64,000 nucleotides of DNA from Neobacillus cucumis (GCF_002860255.1 NZ_PGVE01000017.1:248001-312000), one strand, 5' to 3'. Counted from the stretch's first letter, positions 24,968 through 34,442 are shown. Notes: generated from the sequence alone by a model not told the origin. Numbers and translations: made by a program.

Positions 24968-26530
24968 ATGAGAAAATTTAAAAAATTTCTTAAAGACGAC
25001 CAAAAGAAATCAGTACCTAGTGAAAAAACAAATAAGGAAATCGAAAGCGATCTATCAATTAACATTGATCGTTTAAAGGGCCTTTTTGAGAACTGTTCTG
25101 ATATTGTGTTTCGGCAGATTATTGCTGGAGAAGTAAAAGTCTGCCTTCTTTTTGTAGATGGATTGGTGGATACAAACAGCATCCAGCTGCATGGAATAAA
25201 TCAGGTCCTAAAAGAAGTAGAGCGAGACCGAGTAACGGCAGATTTTTTAGTAGAGAGGATTATTTCAGCTAGCTCTGTGACAGAAATCAACATGCTTGAT
25301 GATGCTGTTAAAAATATTTTAAAAGGAAATACGGTACTTTTGGTAGATCATGTCCCTACCGGAATAGTTATAGATGCCAAAGGCGGACAAAGAAGAGGGG
25401 TAACAGAACCGGAAACAGAGTCAGTAGTTCGCGGTCCCCGTGAAGGTCTTACAGAGAGTCTCAGAGTAAATACAGCTCTTGTCAGGCAAAAGATCCGTTC
25501 TAACCGATTGAAAACAATTGCGAAGGATGTTGGAGAGGAAACTAAAACCGGAATCGCTATTATGTATATCGATGGGTTAGTGTCGCCAGAGCTCTTAAAA
25601 GAAGTTCAGGCCCGGCTGGATCGAATCAAAATTGACGGTGTATTAGAAAGCGGTTATATAGAGGAATTAATTGAGGACAATCCTTGGAGTGTATTTCCTC
25701 AAGTTCAAAATACGGAAAGACCAGATACGATCGCAGCCAATTTGTTAGAAGGAAGAGTGGCCATTATCATTGATGGTACACCACTGGCACTCGTTATGCC
25801 CTCTACATTTTGGCAGTTCCTTCAAGCCAGTGAAGATTATTACCATCGGTATCACATTTCCATTTTTCTTCGATTGCTTAGGATTATCTTTGTATTTATT
25901 GCACTTACCTTACCGAGCCTTTACGTGGCTGTCACTACCTATCATCAAGAAATGATTCCGACAAACTTGTTATTTAGTATTGCGTCAAGCAGGGAAGCTA
26001 TCCCATTTCCAGCATTTGTTGAAGCAATGATAATGGAAATATCTTTTGAAGCTTTGAGAGAGGCAGGCGTAAGACTTCCTAAAATAGTTGGTCAGGCTGT
26101 CAGTATTTTGGGAGCACTTGTAATAGGACAGGCTGCAGTTGAGGCGGGAATCGTATCTGCTCCGATGGTCATTGTCGTATCTCTAACAGGAATAGCCTCC
26201 TTTACTATTCCAAGATTTAATATGGCAATTTCCATTCGTCTGCTTCGTTTTCCCTTTATTTTACTTGCAGGAATGTTTGGATTATTTGGGATCGTCTTAG
26301 GGATTTTAATCATTTTAACGCATTTGTGTAAATTGAGATCATTTGGAATCCCTTATTTATCACCAGTATCACCTCTGTCAATGAAGGGGGTAAAGGATGT
26401 ATTTATCAGAGTCCCATGGTGGTCCATGAACGAGCGGCCTAATCAAACGGTTAAAGTCGATATGACAAGAGAAGGGGAAGATCTAAAACCAAGCCCTGGA
26501 AAAGGGAGTGAAGAAGGGAATCCAACATGA
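24968..26530 (+). CDS. Spore germination protein, GerA family (receptor A subunit)
   Basis: A subunit of a GerA-type nutrient receptor in the spore inner membrane. It senses germinants such as amino acids or sugars together with the B and C subunits and starts germination. The 520-residue protein has a large cytoplasmic N-terminal domain (about residues 1-290, with LFENCSDIVFRQIIAGEVKVCLLFVDGLVD) and a C-terminal membrane domain of about five spans (from LRLLRIIFVFIALTLPSLYVA), with REAIPFPAFVEAMIMEISFE between spans. I prefer the ATG at 24968 (CGGAGTTTTTCG before it); an upstream ATG at 24890 adds 26 residues without a ribosome site and would overlap the candidate promoter. It overlaps gerC by 4 bp. 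Confidence 0.94.
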   Translation: MRKFKKFLKDDQKKSVPSEKTNKEIESDLSINIDRLKGLFENCSDIVFRQIIAGEVKVCLLFVDGLVDTNSIQLHGINQVLKEVERDRVTADFLVERIISASSVTEINMLDDAVKNILKGNTVLLVDHVPTGIVIDAKGGQRRGVTEPETESVVRGPREGLTESLRVNTALVRQKIRSNRLKTIAKDVGEETKTGIAIMYIDGLVSPELLKEVQARLDRIKIDGVLESGYIEELIEDNPWSVFPQVQNTERPDTIAANLLEGRVAIIIDGTPLALVMPSTFWQFLQASEDYYHRYHISIFLRLLRIIFVFIALTLPSLYVAVTTYHQEMIPTNLLFSIASSREAIPFPAFVEAMIMEISFEALREAGVRLPKIVGQAVSILGALVIGQAAVEAGIVSAPMVIVVSLTGIASFTIPRFNMAISIRLLRFPFILLAGMFGLFGIVLGILIILTHLCKLRSFGIPYLSPVSPLSMKGVKDVFIRVPWWSMNERPNQTVKVDMTREGEDLKPSPGKGSEEGNPT

Positions 26531-27681
26531 AAGTAGTCCGGCTTTGGTTCACTTGCATAATCTCAGTTGTTTTATTAACGGGGTGTTGGGATCGCTCTGA
26601 AATAAACGATATAGGGTTTGTTGTTGCGACAGGTGTTGATAAGGGATCCAACAACAAAATCCTTTTTTCACTACAGATTCCGCTGCCGAGCTCTATGGGA
26701 GGCGCCGGTTCTAGCGGTGGAGGAGGGGGAACAAGCGGTGAAGGTCCTTTCCTAGTTGCCCAAGGAGTTGGAGGGAATGAGCGCCAAGGTATTGAAGATA
26801 TTCAAACAAAATTGTCGAGGAGAGTTTATTTAGGACATAGACGAGTCCATATTATTGGAGAATCTCTTGCAAAAGAGGGGATCGAGAAATCATTAAATGC
26901 AATATTTACTCAGCCGCGCTCGAGGATTTCAACCTTTTTGTTGATAGCAAAAGGTGATGCCGTTAAACTATTGAAATCACAGCCTCGGATGGAACAATAC
27001 TCTGGTGAAGGAATGAGAGAAATGTCCAAAAGTGGTATTAATATGACGGCACGAGATGCTCTTCAAGATTTAAGCAGGGAAGGCAAGGACATGGTCATTC
27101 CTATGATCGAAACGGCAGGTACAACAAAGGATGATAAAAGTAAAAAAGAAGTCCAAATGGACAGCTTTGCTGTTTTTAAAAATGATAAACTATCCTTTTC
27201 TACCACCAGAAAAGAAGCTTCAGGAATTTTATGGTTATTTGAAAAGATGAACAAAAAGTCTGTTTCCTTTCCTGTGGCAAAGAATGAGGAACTTTCCGTC
27301 CTGATTTTTGAAAACTCAACCGAGCCTAATTTGCAGATGGTGGATGGCAAACCCACCTTTCTTTTAACTGTCAGAGCTGCTGGTGTTTTATTCGAAAATG
27401 AGCCCAATTATCGGATTGAGGATCCAAAAACGTATCGCTTAATTATTAGCAAAATGGAAAATCAAATAAAAAAAGAAATTCTAGCTATTTTAAAGCACGC
27501 ACATTCCCAAGGAGTAGATGTGTTTGGATTTGGCTGGTATCTCTTTAAAAATAAGCACCAATATTGGGAACAAAAGTGGCAAAAAGACTGGCGAACCATG
27601 CTGCCAGACTTAAAAGTCACCGTAAAAGTAGATGCAGATATCCATAGATCTACGAATACAGGGATTATAGAGAAGGAATGA
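26527..27681 (+). CDS. Ger(x)C family spore germination lipoprotein (receptor C subunit)
   Basis: C subunit of the germinant receptor, a lipoprotein on the outer face of the spore inner membrane. The signal ends in LLTGCWDRSEINDIGFV: the LTGC lipobox (Cys about residue 20) followed by the WDRxEIND stretch typical of GerC. An unusual Gly/Ser-rich loop (SMGGAGSSGGGGGTSGEGP, about residues 58-76) is inserted in the first domain. The rest follows the three-domain GerC pattern, with ISTFLLIAKGDA and IEKSLNAIFTQPR. The 4-bp ATGA overlap with the A gene indicates coupling. At 384 residues it has the usual length. Confidence 0.93.
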   Translation: MKVVRLWFTCIISVVLLTGCWDRSEINDIGFVVATGVDKGSNNKILFSLQIPLPSSMGGAGSSGGGGGTSGEGPFLVAQGVGGNERQGIEDIQTKLSRRVYLGHRRVHIIGESLAKEGIEKSLNAIFTQPRSRISTFLLIAKGDAVKLLKSQPRMEQYSGEGMREMSKSGINMTARDALQDLSREGKDMVIPMIETAGTTKDDKSKKEVQMDSFAVFKNDKLSFSTTRKEASGILWLFEKMNKKSVSFPVAKNEELSVLIFENSTEPNLQMVDGKPTFLLTVRAAGVLFENEPNYRIEDPKTYRLIISKMENQIKKEILAILKHAHSQGVDVFGFGWYLFKNKHQYWEQKWQKDWRTMLPDLKVTVKVDADIHRSTNTGIIEKE

Positions 27682-27685
27682 AAAG

Positions 27686-27910
27686 ATGAAAATAGGAATA
27701 ATTGTTGTCTGGATAAGTCTCATTTTGTATACCTTATTTGTATTGAAAAAAGATATTGTAAGTAAAAAAGAACGAAAATGGGTTTACTTATTGGTCGGTT
27801 TAGCATTTAGTGTTTCATTGATGGATTTGTTTCATTTATCACTCAGCAGCGTCACTACCTATTTAAATGTGACATTTGAAGGCATATCGAGAATGGTTGT
27901 GAAATTATGA
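27686..27910 (+). CDS. Small two-TM protein of a germinant-receptor operon (D-subunit type)
   Basis: This 74-residue protein has two hydrophobic segments (IIVVWISLILYTLFVL near residues 5-20, and WVYLLVGLAFSVSLMDLFHL near 34-53) with a basic loop between, KKDIVSKKERK. Its place between the C and B genes, four bases after one and overlapping the other by 4 bp, matches the small D-type genes found in several GerA-type operons (for example GerKD or GerUD). Those can modulate receptor output. Homology by position and topology is an inference. Confidence 0.8.
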   Translation: MKIGIIVVWISLILYTLFVLKKDIVSKKERKWVYLLVGLAFSVSLMDLFHLSLSSVTTYLNVTFEGISRMVVKL

Positions 27911-29007
27911 AACAAAAGATATCTGAACTCCAATTATCACTATTAGTAGCAAATCTAATCTTTGCTGGACCTATCATTAGTCTGCCTCAAATTATTTTAC
28001 AGCAAGGCGACCAAAACGCATGGATGGTACCCATAATTATCTATCCCATTTTATTAACTTTAATCTTTATAATATTTGGTAAAAACAAAAATGCTGAATG
28101 GACACAAAATGTTCTATTAATTGGAGGTAAGAGCAAATGGATAGAAAAGGGATTTATTTTGCTCTTTCTTCTCTTTGTTATTTTTACTTTTATCAGGGAT
28201 TTACGAGGTATGATAGACTTTGTTGCAACCGTCCTTTTACCTACGACTCCAAATGATGTCTTAATGGTTCTTTCTATCTTAGTAGTAATCTACGTCGCTA
28301 TATCCGGGATTGAAGTAATCGCTAGAATGACGTCCATTTTCTTTTTCATATTGTTCATTATCGTCTCTATGCTTCCCTTATTATTAATGAATGAATGGAA
28401 TTTTGGGAATCTCCAGCCATTGTTTGGAATGGAGTCGATTCCTGCTATTTTAAGAGCAGTATATGTTACCTTCTCTTGGATGGGGGAAATCTTTTTCTTT
28501 TTAATTATTATTTCCAATAGTAATCCGCCCCGTAAAGCACGGCGAGCGGTTATTATTGGAACCGGGCTTGGTTTGTTTCTATTCATGGTTGTGTTGCTTT
28601 CAGCTTTGGCAGTATTGGGGACAAAAATCATCCGAGAGTCAACCTACCCTAGCCTAATGCTCATTCAGCAAATTAACATCACCGATTTTCTCGATCGTCT
28701 TGATTTGGTTATTACGGTGGCGTGGCTGCCAACCATTTTTACAAAAGTTGCTTTTTTACTATATGCGATCAACCACTGCTTGAGTTATCTGTATAAACAT
28801 AATACAAATAAATATTTATTTCCGATAGCGTTTATTGTTGGGTATTTGTCTATATTAATGTTTAAGAATACGATGGATTTATTACGTTTTTCTTTTTATA
28901 CATGGAATATTATCGGCCTTATTTTAGAGCTAATGTTAGTTTTCATCTTCCTTTTTGTTAGGAGAAATGTCAAAATGGAAATGAAAAATAAACAGGCAGA
29001 ATCTTAG
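27907..29007 (+). CDS. Spore germination protein, GerAB/EndA-like (receptor B subunit)
   Basis: B subunit of the receptor, an amino-acid-permease-like (APC superfamily) membrane protein of about 10 spans that is thought to bind the germinant. The N terminus (KISELQLSLLVANLIFAGPIIS) and the region FVATVLLPTTPNDVLMVLSI fit GerB proteins. A GIEVIARM stretch near residue 138 is the family's conserved block. The gene is last in the A-C-D-B order; the following NAD(P)-binding gene starts 29 bp later on the same strand and could be read through. Germinant specificity is not readable. Confidence 0.92.
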   Translation: MKQKISELQLSLLVANLIFAGPIISLPQIILQQGDQNAWMVPIIIYPILLTLIFIIFGKNKNAEWTQNVLLIGGKSKWIEKGFILLFLLFVIFTFIRDLRGMIDFVATVLLPTTPNDVLMVLSILVVIYVAISGIEVIARMTSIFFFILFIIVSMLPLLLMNEWNFGNLQPLFGMESIPAILRAVYVTFSWMGEIFFFLIIISNSNPPRKARRAVIIGTGLGLFLFMVVLLSALAVLGTKIIRESTYPSLMLIQQINITDFLDRLDLVITVAWLPTIFTKVAFLLYAINHCLSYLYKHNTNKYLFPIAFIVGYLSILMFKNTMDLLRFSFYTWNIIGLILELMLVFIFLFVRRNVKMEMKNKQAES

Positions 29008-29036
29008 AATTTCATGCCTTAAAAAGGTGATTATCT

Positions 29037-29717
29037 GTGGCAGTTAGAAAAAATAAGGCACTTATCCTAGGGGCAAGCGGGCTTGTTGGGAAAGAATTAG
29101 TCAAGATTCTCGTTCAACAAAAACGATATGAAAAAATCATTTTATTAGTTAGAAGACCGATTGAAATAAAGGAATCCGTTTTAGAGTTACATACGGTTGA
29201 TTTCAACCATCTAGGGAATTACTCAGAATTATTTAACAACGTAACCGATGTCTACTGCTGTTTAGGAACAACCATTAAAAAGGCGAAAACTAGGGAAGCC
29301 TTTCGAAAAGTGGATTACGTGTATCCGCTTGAGGCTGCTAAAGTGGCCAAAAGTAGGGGCGTTGAAAATTTTCTTATCATCACAGCTATGGGGGCCAATC
29401 CTAAATCGTCCTTTTTTTATAACCGGGTTAAGGGTGAAATTGAAGAATCCCTAACCATGGTTTTCTTGCCGGCCATAAACATTTTCCGACCCTCTTTATT
29501 ATTAGGGGAGCGGGAAGAATTTCGCTTCGGAGAAAGACTGGCGGCAAATGTTAGCGGTTTTCTAAATAAACTTATGGTCGGACCTCTGCGACCGTATCGA
29601 GCTATAGAGGCAAAGAAGGTTGCGGCAGCTATGGCAGCGGTCGCGTCAACCCCAAAAAAAGGAGTACATATTTATTCATCACAAGAAATCGAATTATGGG
29701 CACAAGGGAAAAAATGA
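29037..29717 (+). CDS. NAD(P)-binding Rossmann-fold protein (atypical SDR, TIP30-like)
   Basis: This 226-residue protein has the atypical-SDR start KALILGASGLVGKELVKIL (GxSGxxG) and a middle TDVYCCLGTTIKKAKTREAF that matches the NAD(P)H-binding family containing human TIP30/HTATIP2 and bacterial YwnB-like proteins. The segment VDYVYPLEAAKVAKSRGVENFLIITAMGAN then FYNRVKGEIEESL carries the conserved YxxxK-like Tyr/Lys. The reaction is unknown. The GTG start follows AAAAAGGTGATTATCT. It lies 29 bp after the germination operon with no terminator between, but it is not a known germination gene. Confidence 0.85.
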   Translation: MAVRKNKALILGASGLVGKELVKILVQQKRYEKIILLVRRPIEIKESVLELHTVDFNHLGNYSELFNNVTDVYCCLGTTIKKAKTREAFRKVDYVYPLEAAKVAKSRGVENFLIITAMGANPKSSFFYNRVKGEIEESLTMVFLPAINIFRPSLLLGEREEFRFGERLAANVSGFLNKLMVGPLRPYRAIEAKKVAAAMAAVASTPKKGVHIYSSQEIELWAQGKK

Positions 29718-29794
29718 GGGAGAATAGCTTCTCCTTATTTTTTTTGTCATAAATTATGTTACATTAATAAATAAAAAAGAGGTGAGGTACATAA

Positions 29795-30610
29795 ATGGAA
29801 AAAGGTTTATCAGGAAAACGAATTGTAGTTGGCGGTACACGCAAACTGGAAGAAATCAGTACATTAATTGAAAAACAAGGCGGAATTCCTGTTATCCGTT
29901 CGCTTCAGGGAACGGTGTTTTTAGCAGAAAAGGAAGTAGAGCCGGATTTGGCGGAGTTTGTTGAAAAAGGTGCAGATTGGGTTATTTTTACGACAGGAAT
30001 TGGAATTGAAACATTAATCAATATTTCAGCAAAACTAGGGCTAGAAGAAGCCTTTCTTGATAAGATTCGCAACGCCAATGTGGCATCTCGGGGGTATAAA
30101 TCATTAGGTGCTCTAAAAAAATTAGAGATTCAACCCATTGCTACTTCTGATGATGGGACGACCAAGGGCTTAGTACGTGCCTTTGAAGGTACAGACTTTA
30201 ATGGAAAAAGAGTTATGGTACAGCTTCATGGAGAAACCGCCCCGGCTTTAACACAATATTTGGAAGAACAGGGTGCTGTGGTTCATAAGATCCTCCCTTA
30301 TCAACATATTGAACCGGAAGAGGAAATAGTAAACACTTTATGCCGTGAAATAATTGCCAAAGAATGTGATGCTGTTTGTTTTACGACAGCCGTTCAAGCA
30401 CGCTCTCTTTTTGATTATGCTCGAAAAAATAATGTATATGATCAAGTCGTTAATGCCTTTAAAAATGACACTCTAGCTGTAGCAGTTGGAAAAGTTACGT
30501 TAGAAGCTTTAAAAGAAGAAGGAATAGACCGTGTCTTGGCACCTGAAAATGAACGAATGGGTGCGATGATTATTACACTATCAAATTACTACTTGAACGC
30601 TGATAAATAA
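29795..30610 (+). CDS. Uroporphyrinogen-III synthase (HemD) domain protein
   Basis: HemD-type enzymes cyclise hydroxymethylbilane with inversion of ring D to uroporphyrinogen III in heme and siroheme synthesis. The 271-residue protein shows the two alternating lobes of the fold, with WVIFTTGIGIETLI in the first and CDAVCFTTAVQARSLFDYA in the second, and IDRVLAPENERMGAMI at the end. It lies alone rather than in a hemAXCDBL cluster and is thus possibly a second HemD or one tied to another tetrapyrrole route. HemD is poorly conserved, so family assignment is good but enzymatic activity is not certain. The ATG follows AAAGAGGTGAGGTACATA. Confidence 0.82.
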   Translation: MEKGLSGKRIVVGGTRKLEEISTLIEKQGGIPVIRSLQGTVFLAEKEVEPDLAEFVEKGADWVIFTTGIGIETLINISAKLGLEEAFLDKIRNANVASRGYKSLGALKKLEIQPIATSDDGTTKGLVRAFEGTDFNGKRVMVQLHGETAPALTQYLEEQGAVVHKILPYQHIEPEEEIVNTLCREIIAKECDAVCFTTAVQARSLFDYARKNNVYDQVVNAFKNDTLAVAVGKVTLEALKEEGIDRVLAPENERMGAMIITLSNYYLNADK

Positions 30611-30625
30611 TTAAATGACTCTAAG

Positions 30626-30657
30626 AAAGCATTCGTCTAATTACCGAATGCTTTTTT
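30626..30657 (+). terminator. Terminator after HemD-type gene
   Basis: AAAGCATTCG and CGAATGCTTT arms followed by TTTT. Confidence 0.85.
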
Positions 30658-30713
30658 ATTTTTTCAGGCTAACGTGTTATAGTAAACTACATCCAATTTA
30701 AAGGAAGAGAAAA

Positions 30714-32960
30714 ATGACAACTGTACCATCGTTTATCAAAGAGTGGCAGCAAGCCCTTCAAAATGAAATTAATTTTTTAAAAAAGTTCGGCAGTACTAAA
30801 TACTTTATTAGGAATGGAAGGTTGTTATCTTCGGATGGATCATGTTCGTATTATTTTGAAACAACCACCTCATTACGGATCCCAGTCAGTTCCTCAGTTA
30901 GACTTGAGTGGGGCAGAATGGCTCAAAATGGGCGGATTCTTTCCTCAGAGGGTAAAGGCGTTATTCTAGCGCTGGAGCAATCATTTGGGGACTTAATCTC
31001 TGAAGCAACTCTATTTCACGATCCATGGGAACTGCTGGAACAATTGATCCAAAGGCTAGATGTTATCAGAAAAGATAAACAAAAGCGCCTTCGTGTAAAA
31101 AAATTAATGGATCCTTCCATGCCAGCCAATCACCCAGTTGAAAAAATAAAAAGCAACGTCCATGAGTTAGTCCTTCGTTCAAAATATAATCCGGTCACCT
31201 TTGTATGGGGCCCTCCAGGCACTGGAAAAACCTATACACTAGCAAGAACAGCAGCCAATAAGTATCTTCAAGAAAAGAAGGTCCTCATCTTATCCCACAG
31301 TAATCAGGCGGTGGATGTTCTCATTGGTGAACTAACTGATTTTATTAAAAAGAAAGACCGCTTCCGAGAAGGTGATGTGCTTCGTTATGGTTCTGGAGCA
31401 GGTGAACCGGCTTCCGGTCTTGAAGCGGTTACGACCGGTGAACTGCTACTAAAACAGGACCCAAGTCTAGGTGTGGAAAAAGAAGTATTACTAGAAGAAC
31501 GAAAAAATTTAAAACAGGATATTGCTCGTTCATTTAGTAAAAGGGATACCGATCAACTATTAGAGCTTGAAACGAAGATTGCCAGAGTGCTTGAGAAGAT
31601 TCGACAAAAGGAGATTCAATTTGTTAAGGATGCTTTTGTTGTAGGGACTACGCTTGCAAAAGCTGCCAGTGATCCAGCGATTTATGAAAAAACGTTTGAT
31701 GTCGTGATTGTAGACGAAGCGAGTATGGCTTATGTTCCGCAAACGGCTTTTGCAGCTGCGCTCGGTAAAAGAGTAATTATTTGTGGTGACTTTAAACAGC
31801 TTCCGCCAATAGCTGCGTCAAGGGATCCTTTAGTAACGAAATGGTTAAGGGAAGATATTTTCCACTGTGCGGGTGTCGTCGATTGGGTAAATGAGGGAAA
31901 ACTCCATCCCCATCTATTTCTTTTAAAGGAACAACGGAGAATGCATCCGGATATTTCCGCCTTCACGAATCAATATATCTATCATTCACTAGTAGGTGAT
32001 CACGAAAGTGTTAGGAAGAGTCGGAATAAAATTGTTGGGAGTGCTCCTTTTCCGAACCGTTCGTCTATTTTAGTTGATTCTAGTTTTACAGGAGCCCATT
32101 GTCTGACGGAACGGACATCCCAGTCAAGGATGAATGTCTGGCAGGCATTATTATCTTTTCAGCTCATACATGAGTCTTTTCTTGGAGGATTAAGGTCGAT
32201 TGGCTACGTAACACCCTATCGTGCCCAAGCCCAGTTAATGGAATTACTTCTTGATGATTTATATGAAAAGGAAAGGGCTGCTTCAGATATTATCGCTGCC
32301 ACTGTCCATCGATTTCAAGGAAGTGAGCGGGATGTAATGGTCTTTGATACCGTTGAAGGTTCTCCTCAAACCAGGGCTGGAATGTTAGTAACAGGTAAGG
32401 ATAGCGAAAGGCTAATAAATGTAGCGATTACTAGAACAAAGGGGAAATTTATACATGTCAGCAATCAAGCCTTCATCCGCAGGCATGTTTATCAGGGAAA
32501 AACATTGAGACAGTTAGTAGAACATCAGGTGAAACAACAGCAGATTGTGGAAACAAAAGAGATTGGTACTTGGATTAAACATCATCATCCTAAACTGCAA
32601 TGGATGCATGCCCGGAGATTAGAAAAGGTATTTCAGGATATTAATTATGCCGGGATTTCTTTGGTTATTTCTTTACCTGCACAAACAAGCCTTAACGGAG
32701 AATGGAAGGAGAGGCTGAAAAACCGGAGAGGAACGGTTAACTTAACGGTGATTTCGGAGGATGAATGGCTGGAACTTCAGCCGAATCATAGAGTCCAAGT
32801 GAGTTTATCGTTTCCATTTATCATGATTGACCAACAGATTCTTTGGCTGGGTCTTCCTTTAGAAGGGTCAAAGGATATTCGGCCGCCATATGTGGCAGCC
32901 AGACTTGATTCGGAAAAGGTTTGTGAATACCTTTATAGTCAATTTATAATAAAAGAGTAA
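30714..32960 (+). CDS. Superfamily 1 helicase (Dna2/Upf1-like AAA domain protein)
   Basis: This 748-residue ATPase is an SF1B-type DNA or RNA helicase. Motifs in order are GPPGTGKTYTLARTAA (Walker A, about residues 165-180), VLILSHSNQAVD (Ia), VIVDEASMA (Walker B, about 333-341), GDFKQLPP (III), LKEQRRMHP (IV region), VTPYRAQA (V), and TVHRFQGSERDVMVFDTV followed by VAITRTKGKF (VI). A roughly 150-residue N-terminal extension precedes the motor and a roughly 120-residue C-terminal tail (IGTWIKHHHPKLQWMHARRL onward) follows it; neither is recognised. The tail looks like a small nuclease- or Phospholipase D-like fold at best, and this is a weak guess. It is monocistronic. The biological role is unknown; repair or RNA turnover are possible. 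Confidence 0.88.
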   Translation: MTTVPSFIKEWQQALQNEINFLKKFGSTKYFIRNGRLLSSDGSCSYYFETTTSLRIPVSSSVRLEWGRMAQNGRILSSEGKGVILALEQSFGDLISEATLFHDPWELLEQLIQRLDVIRKDKQKRLRVKKLMDPSMPANHPVEKIKSNVHELVLRSKYNPVTFVWGPPGTGKTYTLARTAANKYLQEKKVLILSHSNQAVDVLIGELTDFIKKKDRFREGDVLRYGSGAGEPASGLEAVTTGELLLKQDPSLGVEKEVLLEERKNLKQDIARSFSKRDTDQLLELETKIARVLEKIRQKEIQFVKDAFVVGTTLAKAASDPAIYEKTFDVVIVDEASMAYVPQTAFAAALGKRVIICGDFKQLPPIAASRDPLVTKWLREDIFHCAGVVDWVNEGKLHPHLFLLKEQRRMHPDISAFTNQYIYHSLVGDHESVRKSRNKIVGSAPFPNRSSILVDSSFTGAHCLTERTSQSRMNVWQALLSFQLIHESFLGGLRSIGYVTPYRAQAQLMELLLDDLYEKERAASDIIAATVHRFQGSERDVMVFDTVEGSPQTRAGMLVTGKDSERLINVAITRTKGKFIHVSNQAFIRRHVYQGKTLRQLVEHQVKQQQIVETKEIGTWIKHHHPKLQWMHARRLEKVFQDINYAGISLVISLPAQTSLNGEWKERLKNRRGTVNLTVISEDEWLELQPNHRVQVSLSFPFIMIDQQILWLGLPLEGSKDIRPPYVAARLDSEKVCEYLYSQFIIKE

Positions 32961-33016
32961 AAATGGCAGGGACGTATCCTGCTATTTTTACGAAATGGCG
33001 AGAAGCTGTTTTATGA

Positions 33017-34387
33017 ATGGCCAACTATACAGACGTAAAAGGGGAATACAGTAAGTTGAAGCATGAAGAGGGGATGTATCAAGCAATCATTATCGGCGGG
33101 GGAATGGCTGGGAAATTAATAGCCGCTGCAATATCCCCCTATTTTAATAGTATCGAAATCTTAGAGAAAGATCCAATGCCTGAAAATACTAGCACTGTTA
33201 GGCCTGGGATTACTCAGGCACATCACATCCATGCACTCCTGCATGCGGGTGAACAGGCGTTAGAAAAACTATTTCCGGGTTTTCAACATGATATGGTTAA
33301 ACGTGGATCTATAAAAATTGATTCACTGAAAGACCTTGCCTGGTTTCATCATGGGGTATGGAAATTACGACATACGAGTAAAGACACGACCCTTTTACAG
33401 ACGAGACCCTTGCTAGAATCCTATATTGCGGAAAGGATCCATCAAATTCCAAATATCACCTATACATACGGTATAAAGGTAAAATCTTATCTATTAACAG
33501 CAGACCAAACCAAAGTTCGTGGTGTAGAAGTTCTTCAGGAAGGTAAAACAAAATCAATTAAAGGAGATTTGGTCATTGACACAAGCGGGGCCGCGTCTTT
33601 TACGAAAGCTTGGCTGGAGAATCAGGGGCGTACGGTTCCTGAGGAGAAGGTTGAAATAGGACTATGTTATGCCACTCGAAGATTCAGGCTATCCGAAACA
33701 CCAAATGATTTTAAAATAAAAATCATCTACCCGGAGCCCCCTAACCAAACTTTAGGCGGTACTATGTCCATGGTGGAGAACAATCAATTCATTGTCACTC
33801 TTAACGGGTATTTAAATACAATAGATCCTTCCTCCGTTAAAGATGCAAAGGGCTTTATGGAGTTGACTCATAAGTTACCACTTCCAGATATTTATCATGC
33901 CTTGCAGAAAAGCACCTCCAACTCGGAAACAGCCATTTATCAGGTACCACATATAAAGTGGCGGCATTTTGAAAAGGTGGATTTACCTGCTGGATTACTC
34001 GTAGCGGGTGATTCCATTTGCCGAATTGATCCCGTCTTTGGCCAGGGGATGAGTATTGCAGCCTTAGAAGCCTTAACCATTAGAGATTACTTTGCCTCGA
34101 AATCGATCACGGGCCAATTTAAAAGTTTGCAAAGAAAATTGGCAAAAATTATTGCTCCGGTATGGTTAATGGTTCTCAGTGAAGATTTTCGTTATGATGA
34201 AGTAAGAGGTAAAAAACCCTTTGGTTTGAAAGGTCTGCAATGGTACGTCAAACGAATCTTTTTATTATCGTCGAAAAATAAAAGGATTTACAAAGACTTA
34301 GTTAAGGTAATGAATTTGGTAAGTCCGGCTGCCATTTTGTTTAAACCTAACACCCTTCTTGACGTGTTAAAAGGTAAAAAAATGTAA
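33017..34387 (+). CDS. FAD-dependent oxidoreductase/monooxygenase
   Basis: This 456-residue flavoprotein has the dinucleotide-binding start AIIIGGGMAGKLIAAA (about residues 24-39), the RPGITQAHHIHALLHAG stretch, a KGDLVIDTSGAASFT middle block and the flavin-closing motif GDSICRIDPVFGQGMSIAALEA (about 334-355). The build resembles group-A FAD monooxygenases and geranylgeranyl-reductase-like enzymes. The substrate cannot be read. The GxGxxG first strand is preceded by about 20 extra residues; an alternative ATG at 33074 would begin right at MYQAIIIGGG but has a ribosome site too close to it. It is separated from the helicase by 56 bp on the same strand. Confidence 0.82.
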   Translation: MANYTDVKGEYSKLKHEEGMYQAIIIGGGMAGKLIAAAISPYFNSIEILEKDPMPENTSTVRPGITQAHHIHALLHAGEQALEKLFPGFQHDMVKRGSIKIDSLKDLAWFHHGVWKLRHTSKDTTLLQTRPLLESYIAERIHQIPNITYTYGIKVKSYLLTADQTKVRGVEVLQEGKTKSIKGDLVIDTSGAASFTKAWLENQGRTVPEEKVEIGLCYATRRFRLSETPNDFKIKIIYPEPPNQTLGGTMSMVENNQFIVTLNGYLNTIDPSSVKDAKGFMELTHKLPLPDIYHALQKSTSNSETAIYQVPHIKWRHFEKVDLPAGLLVAGDSICRIDPVFGQGMSIAALEALTIRDYFASKSITGQFKSLQRKLAKIIAPVWLMVLSEDFRYDEVRGKKPFGLKGLQWYVKRIFLLSSKNKRIYKDLVKVMNLVSPAAILFKPNTLLDVLKGKKM

Positions 34388-34413
34388 CTCCTATTTTTTA
34401 TTGTTTTAGCTGC

Positions 34414-34442
34414 TTGACAATTTGCACTTTTCTTAAGATAAT
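34414..34442 (+). promoter_or_regulatory. Sigma-A promoter of proBA
   Basis: TTGACA (34414-34419), 17 bases, then GATAAT (34437-34442). Both hexamers and the spacing are close to ideal. The expected start near 34449 is at the head of the T-box leader. Confidence 0.8.

Noticed and set aside
24967..25970. Whether the gerA-type gene could be a broken receptor gene
   Set aside because: The frame is intact over its whole length with the expected C-terminal membrane spans, and the operon overlaps are normal.
30700..34400. Possible phage-defence island made of the SF1 helicase, FAD enzyme and nuclease-helicase
   Set aside because: The genes are separated by ordinary proBA, have individual terminators, show no base-composition change I can see, and lack integrase, toxin or effector genes.
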